Assembly: GCA_005765155.1 (NCBI GenBank)
Contig: VCCP01000001.1
Span: 3,100,001-3,164,000, forward strand
Reading direction: 5' to 3'
Source of the DNA: Zelopaecilomyces penicillatus
Lineage: Eukaryota > Ascomycota > Sordariomycetes > Hypocreales > Pseudodiploosporaceae
Length of the DNA: 64,000 nucleotides
Position numbers and translations under genes: made by a program. This document shows positions 14,316 through 23,894 of the stretch, one piece after another. The notes below the pieces were generated by a model. The model searched no databases, was not told the origin of the DNA, and saw only the letters and a program-made list of their open reading frames with translations. The number at the start of each line of letters is the position of its first letter. Positions within the stretch are counted from its first letter, which is position 1.

Positions 14316-14766
14316 TATAATTTTATAAAGATTAATTAAAGCTAATAATTAAGATAATAAAAAAAAGATATAATAATTATTTAAATAAAAATCTATAAAA
14401 AAGAATATAAAAATAATTATATTATTAATAAAGAAAAAAGAAATATTTAATTAAAGATCTGGTTTTTATATATTTAACAAATATTAAAAATATTTAAAAA
14501 TATTTTAGAATTCTAAATAATATATATTTAAAATTATTAGATATTTTAAATATAAAGAAAAAAAGGTTTTATAATAATAAGCCTTTATTTTCTATTCTAG
14601 CTTAATCTAATAAATTAGGCTGCTTAAATACCTTAGGTCTTATATTAGATTTTATAATAGGTAAAGCTATTATATATTAGCAGGTTTAATTATAAAATAA
14701 TGATAGATTCAGCTATTAAATTATAATAAATTAAATTATTATATTAAAAACCTATTTATTTTAATA
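14316..14766 (-). repeat. copia LTR (reverse copy)
   Basis: The reverse complement reproduces the copia LTR with scattered substitutions: the AAATAAATAGGTTTT start, the degenerate AGCCTG/ATAAGACCT block, and the AAAATAC/ATTATTTAGAATTC portion. What follows it in reverse orientation is copia 5' interior, so this is a 5' LTR. Confidence 0.7.
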
Positions 14767-16870
14767 AAAGATAATTATATTGATTATATTAATTATACTT
14801 TTAAAATACTAATTTATATATATAAATAAAATATATTTAAATAATAAAAAGTATTATTAAATATAAAGCCTTTTTTTTAAGATTTTAATAAATTCTTAAT
14901 AAATAATTAAAAGATTTTTAATTATTTTTTAATTAATTATTTTTTAATTAATTAACTGTTTATATTTATTTTTAATTATTATTATTTTATAGCTTTTCTT
15001 ATATAGTTTTATTTTATATATTAAATTAAAAAATATATATTATTTTATATAACCTTTTAAGTTCTATAAATATTATATAATTATATATATTATTTTTTCT
15101 TTATTAAAATATTATATATTATTATTTATATTATTAAAGGTTTATATAATGACCTAGTTTAAGTTATTTTTTATATTATTATTTTATAATATTAAATTCT
15201 TATATAAGAGTATAAAAAAATATAAAAATATAAATCTAAAGAAATAAAAATATCTTTATAAAATTCTCTTTAATTTAATTATAACCTTATAATAATATAT
15301 TTAATAGCTTATTTAATAAGTTAAAACAGACTTATAATAATATTATAATAATATATTTAATAGCCTGTTTTATAATATTATTTTATTTTATTTATTTAAT
15401 CTTATATTATAGTTTAGGCTTATAAAAGCCTAATACTTATTTATATAAGATATATAATCCTTTTTAATTTAAGAAATAAGAAGAAAAAACCCTTAAAATA
15501 ATAAAAATCTTTATTCTTATTTTTATTTAATATAATAGCTAATAGAATAGCTTTATAGCTATTTTGTTTCTCTTTTAATTATTAATTAATTATAATAATA
15601 AATAGTTTAATATTAAGCCTAATATAATAATTTTCTATTAATTTATTTATGTTTTTATGTTTTTATAATTCTTTCATTTTTTTATAATTATTTAATAATA
15701 TTATTTTAATTAATAGCCTTTTTAAATAAATAAATAAATCTAAAAGATATATACTCTTTATATTATTATATTATTATAGATATATAATATTATTATAGCT
15801 TATATATTAGTTTTTAAAAAGGCTTTTTTAATAGCTAGCTAAAAGATTTATATTTATTAATTAAGAATACTTTTATAAATAATTAAAAATGCTATTATAT
15901 TAATATTATAAATATTTTATATTAATATTATAAATTTAATTTAAATATTTAATAATTATTTTAAGATAAAATACTTTTTATAATTTTATATCCTTATAAT
16001 TAATATCCTAATATTATTTAAAAGGGTATTATAATATTATTTGAATAATAATTTAAGTTTATATTATTAAATAAAATATTCTTTATAGATAATTAAATTA
16101 AAAAAAGGATTTTTATTATAATAAAATTTAAATCTATTTCTTAATATAATAAAGCTAGAGTAATTAAATAATTAATTACTCTATTATATAGACTTTATAA
16201 TATTATATAGACTTTATAAATATTCTTATAAAAGCCTTTTTTAAATAATTAATTAAAATATATTTATATCTTACTATTCCTTATATTAATAATATATAAT
16301 ATATATTAAAAAGTAATAAATAAAATAAATACTTTATTTTAAATCTATAAATATATATTTTCTTTTAATTTAATTAAAATAATATTATTATTATAATAAA
16401 AGGCTTATAAATGAATAAATATATTATAAAATATATTAAGGTTAATTAATATTAATAATTAAAGGATAATATTAAAGAATAATTAAAATTCTTTTATATA
16501 TTTATTTATAGGCTTTTTTAAGAGCTCTTATATAGATTACTATAAATATAATAAAATATATAATATAAAGAGCTTTAAATCTAGATTTTTATAATTAAGA
16601 TATTAATAATATATTTATTAAAAAAGGTTTATATATATTAAAGGGATTTCTTTTTAAAAAAGATAATATTATATTATATTAGATTAATATAAAGCTATAA
16701 TAAACATTAATAGGAATTTTATTAAAGTTATTATCTTTTTATATAAAGAATATATTAATATATATTATTTATTTTTAATCTCTTATATTATAATATTATA
16801 TAATAAAGTAATAATATAAGACTAATATTAAATTAAAAGTAATTTAAACTAGGTTTTATTAATATAAGCT
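14767..16870. other. AT-rich degraded DNA, nothing identified
   Basis: Same RIP-like composition. No gene, LTR pair or recognisable transposon domain was seen on either strand. Confidence 0.6.
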
Positions 16871-17048
16871 ATTTATTATTATAATTAATAATTTATATTA
16901 TTATAATTAATAATTTATATTATTATAATTAATAATTTATATTATTATAATTAATAATTTATATTATTATAATTAATAATTTATATTATTATAATTAATA
17001 ACTTATATTATTATAATTAATAATTTTTCCTATTATAATTAATAATAA
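16871..17048 (+). repeat. 22-bp tandem repeat, about 8 copies
   Basis: The core TTATAATTAATAATTTAT recurs every 22 bp about eight times with very few differences. One copy has ACTTAT for ATTTAT and the last copies are degenerate. The near-identity of the units within such decayed DNA suggests recent expansion. Confidence 0.85.
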
Positions 17049-17465
17049 TATATATAATATAATATATAAGTTATTTATTTAATCTTTTTTAAAAAAATTT
17101 AATTTATAATTATTCTTTTCTAATAATATAAATCTTTAAAACTTTAAAGAGCTTTATAAGCTAGTTTAGTTTATATATAATTTAAGCTTATAATCTTTTA
17201 AATAGATTAGATCTGTTTTAATTAATATTATAAATCAGATTTATTTAATTTATTTAAAGCTATTATAATAATAAAAAAACTAATTAAAAGCTTTTAATAA
17301 AATAAAATAAAATAAAAGATTTAATAATAATAACTTTATATATTATATTAAATCTGATAATAATTTATATATCTTATTATTTAATATTTAAAATAATATT
17401 ATATTATATATATAATTTATAAGAAAAATAATCTTAATATATAATTATCAGATTTTAAATACTTA
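17049..17465. other. AT-rich degraded DNA
   Basis: Nothing identified. It links the tandem repeat to the less mutated island that follows. Confidence 0.6.
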
Positions 17466-17655
17466 AGGGGTGAATAAGGTACAGTAGGCTGTAATTAATT
17501 AGAAAGCTTATAGCTAGTTTATAGTTAATAATTGTTTTTATTCTTACCCTTCTATCATATATCTTAAATACTCTATATCAAAGTCTATCTACTCAGGGTT
17601 CAAGGAATCATACTTCCAGCCCTACTAACTAACCCTAATACAGCCCAGAGTATTA
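17466..17655. repeat. less-mutated ~190-bp island, possible solo LTR or SINE-like insertion
   Basis: A stretch of more balanced composition within RIP-degraded DNA. It starts near GGGGTGAATAAGGTACAG and ends near ACAGCCCAGAGTATTA, and it retains CA and TG (for example GTTCAAGGAATCATAC). It contains GGGTTCAAGGAATC, loosely like a pol III B box, but no convincing A box or tRNA fold. Its size and preservation resemble the solo LTR at 13969, but it is a different sequence and I found no second copy in the window. Confidence 0.45.
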
Positions 17656-19199
17656 TAATATATAATAATAATAAATAATTATAATTATTATATATATATC
17701 AGATTTTTAATATAAATTTATATTATTATTTTATATAAAAACTATTATTATTTTATATATATTTTAAAATTTATATATATATATATTTATTTTAATTAAT
17801 CTATATAAATTAATTATATTAATAAAATCTTTTTTTAAAATATACTATAAATATAAAATTAAATAATTCTTTTTAATTTATAAACTATATTAAATTTAAT
17901 AAAATTATTTTATTTTTAAATCTTAATATATTTATTTTCTTAATAATTAATAACTTTTATTTATTAATAATTAATAATTTATTTAATAAATAATAAATAT
18001 TTTTAATATTTATAAAATAATAATATATTATTTAAATAAAATCTTAAATTTTATTAAAAATAATATAAATATTAAAATATTAAAATCTATAGCTTTTATT
18101 TTAAAATAATATATAATAAATCTTTTTAAATATTTTCTTTTTTAAAATTATATAAGATTAGTATCTTTTAAAAAAGCTTATAATTATATTAAAGCCTTTT
18201 AATATTAAATTTAAGTTTATTAAAATTATATTAATAAATCTAATATAATCTTTATATAAAATAAAAAAATAACATTTAAAAAATAATTTAAAAGGTATTA
18301 TTATTTATATATATATATAATATATATAGCCTATTTTATTATTTATCTTTTATTCTTTTTATAAATTAAATAAGCTATTATAATAAATAATTAAATAAAT
18401 AATTAAACAGCTTAATTATTATATTATTTAATTAAACAGATTATAATTAAAAAGGCTATAATATAAACTATAATATAGATAATTATAATACAGATAATTA
18501 TAATATAAACTATTATAATATAGACTAATATATATAATTAACTTATAAAGTAATTATATAAATAACTTTATAAATTAATTAATTATATATACTATAACTT
18601 CTTTAATTATAACCCTTTTAATTATAGCCTTATTAATTAATATATTATATATATTAAAATAATTAAGCTATTTAAATAACTATATAATCTTTATATATAA
18701 ATAATAACTTTTCTTATATTTAAATAATATTACTTTTAATAAATAATAATATAAAGATTTAAACTTTATTATTTTAAAAAGATTATTTTAAAAAATTAAG
18801 ATTTTAATATATAATAAATTAAAAATTATATTAAGATTTTTTAGAAAAATAAAAATTTATATTTATATTTACTTTAAAATATATATATATATATATATAA
18901 TAAAAAAATTATAAAAATTTAATATAAAAAAATTTAATATTAATAAAATATTTTTAAATTATTTTAGTTTATAATTATAATAAAAAATTATAATTATATA
19001 ATATTAAAATATATAAAGATATATTATAAATTTAAAGAAATATAAAAGATTAAATTAAAACTATAGTTTATATAAAAGAGAGATTAAAAAGCAAAGTAAA
19101 TAAATAAAATTTAAAAATAGATATGCTTATATAAGTATATAATAGCTGAACATAGCCGAATACAAGCTTATACTAAAAGAAACCTAACTATATATATAG
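17656..19199. other. AT-rich degraded DNA up to the left edge of the gene island
   Basis: No gene or recognisable element. A short (AT)n run lies near 18885. Composition changes over roughly 100 bp near 19.1-19.25 kb to that of ordinary fungal genes. Confidence 0.6.
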
Positions 19200-19390
19200 C
19201 TTAATATCCTCTTAGCCTCAAAATATGACTTTATAGATTCTAAAATAAAATAAGCAGCAAGTGAACCAGCGATTTGTTGCACTACGAAAAGTCATAAATT
19301 TCGCATTGTCGGAAAATCTGGACTATGTATATTGCGAGATACACCACCTATAAGTGACTCTTGCATTTCAGGTTTCAGGTTATCTCCAAA
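19200..19390 (+). promoter_or_regulatory. 5' flank of the transporter gene
   Basis: About 190 bp of roughly normal composition is all that separates the transporter start from AT-rich DNA. It must hold the 5' UTR and core promoter if the gene is expressed. It also contains GTATAT at 19327 and a branch/acceptor-like TAAGTGACTCTTGCATTTCAG run ending near 19371, so a short 5' intron is possible. No confident TATA box was assigned. Confidence 0.4.
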
Positions 19391-21876
19391 ATGGCATCCA
19401 TCACTCCGGAAGGGCGCAGCTTTACCGTTCGTGGCGTGGTTGCTGGTCTAGCTGTCGGAACTGTAATATGTGCTGCCAATGTATACTTTGGACTTCAGAC
19501 GGGCTGGGTTTCCATCATGTCCATGCCTGCTAGCCTTATGGGGTTTGGCATTTTCAAACTTCTCCGACCTCACCTGCGCTTCCCTTTTTCTCCTGTTGAG
19601 AATGTGCTGGTGCAGAGTGTTGCATGCGGCATGGCCATCATGCCCCTCGGCTGTGGCTTCGTTGGCGTGGTCAGTATTCCTCTACCATCAGTGGCTTTTT
19701 ATGTTAAATCCCCAATGAACTTATTTCTGACATGGAACTTACAGATTCCGGCCATGAGCTATCTGCTAGAACCTAGTGAGGGTGGTCCTATATCACTCAG
19801 TATGTGGCAGATGATAGTATGGTCCATGGGGCTGTGCTACTTCGGTGTTGTGTTTGCTGTTCCACTGTACGTATCCGTCGCCTACTTCACAACCTTCCCC
19901 GGCTTGCTTACCTAGATGTAATTATACAAGTCGCCGTCAGGTGATCATCAGGGAACGGTTGAGATTTCCAAGCGGTTTCAGCACTGCCGTGCTGATTTCT
20001 GTTTTGCATGGTCAAAGCACACAATCGACCACCCAAGACCTCGATGCTGCTGCCAAGGGGGGATTTGCCAGCCTTGTTCCGAGAGAAGAAACGCCAACCT
20101 CTGATGAGTGTCCTATTACGACAACGGAATCGTGTCATGCACATGAGGGAAATACATTTGAAACGGACTGGGTCTCAAACATGCGGCTCTTGTTACTAAG
20201 TTTTCTCGCCTCTGGTCTCTTCACAATCTCTACCTATTTTTTCCCTTTCATGCGTAATATCCCAATCTTCGGCAATTCCGCAGCTCAAACTTGGCTCTGG
20301 ACTTTGAATCCCAGCCTAGCATACGTGGGCCAAGGAATTATCATGGGAGCCGAGACAACAATGCACATGACACTTGGTGCCGTCATTGGCTGGGGCATTC
20401 TCAGCCCTTTGGCTAAGTTCAACGGCTGGGCTCCTGGTCATGTTAACGACTGGGATCAAGGTAGTAAAGGCTGGATAGTTTGGGTATCACTTGCCATAAT
20501 GCTCGTTGATGCCGTTGTTAGTCTTGCCTATGTTGCATTAGGTCCATTATTGAGAGGGCCGGCTGCACGTATATTACATGCATTTCAAAATCGATGTGAA
20601 AGCAGCAAGTTGGCTTCAATGCTAATGGGAACTTCAGTTCATTATTCGCCCCTACAGACTGAAGACGATAGTTCATATATACCTCCAGACTCCTTTGACA
20701 CAAATTCTGATTGCTTGGCCCAGGAAGATGGGGAAGATGACGCCCCGGTCGAGCAACAGATTGGGATGAAAACAGTTATACTAGGACTTTTTTCATCTAT
20801 CCTACTCTGCATTGCAACAATTCAATATGTTTTTGGCAATATGGTTCCTCTGTTGGCAACCGTCATTGCTGTTGTTATGGCTTTGATTTTAAGCATCATG
20901 GGCGTCAGAGCGCTGGGTGAGACAGACCTCAATCCAGTTTCGGGAATCAGTAAACTTGCGCAACTTTTTTTTGCCCTCATAATCCCGCAATCCAACCAGA
21001 ATAGCGTTCTCATCAATCTGGTCGCCGGAGCCGTGGTATGTTTGAACTGGTTCGTTCAGATTTGTCTACACATTGCTAATCTACCTGCAGTCGGAAGCCG
21101 TAAGGCTAATCTTCTCCCATAACTAAGCCCTTTTGTTGTCTAACTAGGAAATTTAGGGCGCATTGCAAGCGGGTGATCTTATGCAGGATTTAAAGACGGG
21201 GCACCTTCTTGGCGCTGCACCTAGAGCGCAGTTCTGGGGTCAGGTCATTGGTGCCACATTCGGTGCTATTTTGAGCGCACTCATATATCGCACATACACA
21301 TTGTAGGTGGCTTATCTCTCACTTTAGCTCTCACTACGTATTTTGAATATATCTGACACATATGGCTTTGTGTAGAGTGTACGATATCCCTGGGGAGATT
21401 TTCCAAGTTCCTACAGCATATGTTTGGATATTTACCGCTAGACTTGTCACTGGAAAAGGCTTACCATACATGGCCAGGGAGTGGTCTATTGGCGCGGGTG
21501 CTCTATTCTTCTGCACCACTTTGGTACGAGCAGTCTCGGTTGGAAATCCGTGGCGAGCTTGGATACCAGGAGGAATCGCTGTCGCTGTTGGTCCGTGAAG
21601 CTAGCCCCTGTGCTTGGAAGAAATCACTAACGCCATCAAGGTATGTATAATGTGCCATCCTTTACTTTAGCACGGGCAATTGGGGGCATCATCGGTTGGT
21701 ATTGGGTCAATGTTCGCAAACAATCAAGCACACCACTCATAATTCTTGCATCTGTAGGTCTCATAGCGTCCATCGTTTGGTAAGTGCTGACTTTTCACTA
21801 GGGCTTCATTCTCGGAGAAGGATTTCTCAGTATTGTCAACTTGACGCTTCAAGGTTTCAAGGTCCCCCATTATTAA
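19391..21876 (+). CDS. OPT family oligopeptide/YSL-like transporter, 7 exons
   Basis: Predicted plasma-membrane or vacuolar proton-coupled transporter of small peptides or metal chelates; the substrate cannot be read from sequence. Exons: 19391-19866, 19931-21035, 21091-21099, 21157-21302, 21376-21590, 21641-21753, 21802-21876; together 712 codons plus TAA. All introns are GT-AG (48-73 bp), most with a CTAAC/CTGAC-like branch site. Family landmarks: NVYFGLQTGW (residues 30-39), PLRRQVIIRE across intron 1, GETDLNPVSG (from residue 488), AGDLMQDLKTGHLL, QVPTAYVWIFTARLV, and the C-terminus GFILGEGFLSIVN...VPHY. Many hydrophobic segments fit a 14-16 helix protein. The acidic loop at about 20640-20760 (EDGEDDAPVEQ) is probably cytosolic. 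The start is the Met just before ASITPEGRSFTVR. Homologues usually have a longer N-terminus, so it may be shortened or have an unrecognised 5' exon. Splice sites were chosen by family alignment from memory. Confidence 0.88.
21091..21099 (+). other. 9-nt microexon of the transporter gene (encodes Ser-Glu-Ala)
   Basis: TCGGAAGCC is flanked by ...CTACCTGCAG on the left and GTAAGG on the right. Both neighbouring introns (21036-21090 and 21100-21156) are in phase 0. Inclusion gives ...AGAV-SEA-GALQAGDL..., which fits the conserved family segment. Skipping it would keep the frame and only drop three residues. Confidence 0.75.
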
Positions 21877-21955
21877 TTGATGTCATTGAGGTCGCACAGC
21901 CTACTGCTGGCTTGCAAGTATCAAGAAAGGGGATCTATGTATTCATGAGATCTCA

Positions 21956-23668
21956 TCATTCCAGCTTCCAGGACATCTTTTTTTCCTCACAGTCCCCGAT
22001 AGACCACGACGCATCGAGCATTAACGCTCTAGCATTTTCTTTGAGAGCGGAGAAAGTAATTTGTCCGGAAACGATACAAGACAAAGGCAAGTCTGTTGCT
22101 GTTGTTGCTGGGGGAAGCAGGAGGAGTCCCTGCTTCCAATGTGTCGTCTTACCAAAAGGGCCGGTGGTAAATGCAATATTACCGCGCTTCTTGTTCACCC
22201 ATACGTCTGGCGTGGTCTCAGGTTCATGCATTGGCTCATCGCCGGAAGTGGCGAAATAGTTATCAAACCAAATTAGAAACCCGTCCAGCTGATTAACTTT
22301 TCGACTCAAGTCTAGATTCCATTTCGCTGTGAAGAGCAGGTCTTGCGTCTGCACAGTCCGAAGATCGAAGGTTTTGAACGGAAACGCCTTGCCGCAAACC
22401 GACGTTTGGGGCATGGACTCGATGCGAACCTCATCAAATATACCTTCTTGCATTGCTTTCATGTCGAAACCATACACATCCTTCCAAAAGGAAATATGCT
22501 CGGACACATGGTCTGAGTCCTCAATTGGGGCGATCCAGAGTGTGGCCGAACTCGGCACAAGCAAGCCACCAGGTTTCAAATACTTGTCTCGCGCGTAGAG
22601 GACACTGGGTAGCATGGCTTCATACAGAAGGCAATAGCCCATCCACTCGCTCACAATAATATCAACTTGATTGACGGGGAGTTTAACATCCTCTATGGCT
22701 CCCCTCAAACACGTAATTGTATCGGACAACCCGTTGTTGAAGATGTTTTCTGTAGCTTTCTCAATGATATCAGATTTGTCCACGGCAATCACCTGCATCG
22801 CACCAGCCTTGGCGCAAAACATGCTCAAAATTCCTAGGTACCGAGACTGTCAGATAATTGGCTGGAACTGAAGATGAAATTATCACATACCAGTACCACA
22901 GCCAATATCAAGTACTACTTTCCCCTTAAAGAGATGTTTGTTATCGTAGATGAAATCCCGATATGCATCTGTGCGAACAGCATCCTTGAGCATGGTCTCG
23001 TGAATCTCTGTTGGCTTTTGTTAGTCTGGTGATTGCGAGCCAAGGCATTAATCACCCATACCATTTGCCGCATATGACTCGAAATAATAGTCCGTGCCGC
23101 GGTTCTTAGGTTTAACTTGTTCTGTGTCGTCACCCCAACGCTGATCCAGTGTTTGCTGTACCGCAAGGCGATAATTATTGAACTGCGACCGAACTGATTC
23201 AAGCTCTGCCTCTAGTTCTCTGTTGCGAATATGCATAGCTTTGCTCGATCCGTCAGGGCTCTCCAACACGGCGGCAGGGTTGTTTGGTTGCTCCTCCAAA
23301 ATCTCATCCAAACAAAAAATCAAAGCATCATTTTCAAGAACTGGTAGTAGATATCTGTCGTCTTCAATGTCACTGAATGAAATGTCCGATGACAGAGAAA
23401 TACCCTGTTTGGTGTTGCTACGAATGAAGTTGACCAGCTTTACTGACCCGTGGAAATCGAGATCAAGGCGTCGCACAGTAGCCACAAAGTCGAACCCATG
23501 GTGCTGTCTGCAATGATTCAACATTTCGGTTAAGGTCGAAAAATTATGGGAGTCAAGCAGTGATATAAAGTTGAGTGATTCCTCATCAGGCTCAACATCA
23601 AGCCAATCATCTTCATTAGAGCCATCGGAGCTATAGGGAGCCGTCCCTTGGTGCGAGTCCTTACTCAT
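21956..23668 (-). CDS. rmt3: Protein arginine N-methyltransferase 3 (PRMT3) homologue, 3 exons
   Basis: Type I arginine methyltransferase using S-adenosylmethionine; in other eukaryotes PRMT3 is cytosolic and modifies ribosomal protein uS5 (Rps2). Exons on the minus strand: 23668-23062, 23007-22891, 22833-21956, giving 533 aa in frame. Introns are 54 and 57 bp. Motif I VLDIGCGTG is at residues 234-242, post-I VIAVDKS near 256-262, the double-E loop SEWMGYCLLYE with Glu304 and Glu313, and the THW loop at 472-474. The N-terminus is acidic (DDWLDVEPDEE), as in the family. The segment matching the PRMT3 C2H2 finger (about 34-61) has SLLD where CxxC is expected, so it probably does not bind zinc. 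The start ATG at 23668 has G at -3. The last codon is 79 bp from the convergent transporter stop. Confidence 0.93.
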
Positions 23669-23894
23669 GACGTTATATACCCAAGTATGAGTCTTTGAGG
23701 AAAAAATAAATCTGTCTGATTCTGATCTTTTTCTGCCCCGCGATGATCTATGTCGCGCAAAACTAGGTGAGGTAGTTACAAATCATGTTTGCGGATGCAA
23801 TCTGGCGAGGTGAATATCTTTGTACACGGTGTTGGCGTCAATTCGAAAAAAATTGTGCGTGCTGGCTAATGACCCACCCACCCAATGCCATCTT
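23669..23894 (-). promoter_or_regulatory. Interval between uso1 stop and rmt3 start
   Basis: 226 bp separate the stop codon of the USO1-like gene from the start of the PRMT3-like gene on the same strand. It must hold the USO1 3' UTR and the PRMT3 promoter. No individual element was assigned. Confidence 0.4.

Larger units (their letters stand above)
12741..14766 (-). mobile_element. Ty1/copia copy 2, 5' part, reverse, truncated
   Basis: The reverse complement of 14316-14766 aligns with the copia LTR of the 3.7-kb element, including the start TTAAAATAAATAGGTTTT. The reverse complement from 14315 down to about 12.75 kb aligns with that element's interior from about 4130 to 5100. Only the 5' LTR and the start of gag remain. 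The other end stops at repeat C. A family-A solo LTR interrupts it at 13969-14144. The left boundary is approximate. Confidence 0.75.

Noticed and set aside
17580..17625. tRNA-like B box (GGGTTCAAGGAATC) as a tRNA gene
   Set aside because: No matching A box, acceptor stem or cloverleaf could be found at tRNA spacing.
1..19199. Idea that the AT-rich blocks are mitochondrial, plastid or protozoan DNA
   Set aside because: They contain LTR retrotransposons with CpA-type transitions joined to fungal nuclear genes, and no organelle genes were seen.
21696..22259. 187-codon plus-strand ORF spanning the transporter end and the PRMT3 C-terminus
   Set aside because: It is the antisense shadow of the PRMT3 coding exon and crosses transporter introns; no family resemblance.
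22453..22659. Several 60-110 codon plus-strand ORFs opposite the PRMT3 and USO1 genes
   Set aside because: They overlap well-supported minus-strand exons and have no recognisable domains.
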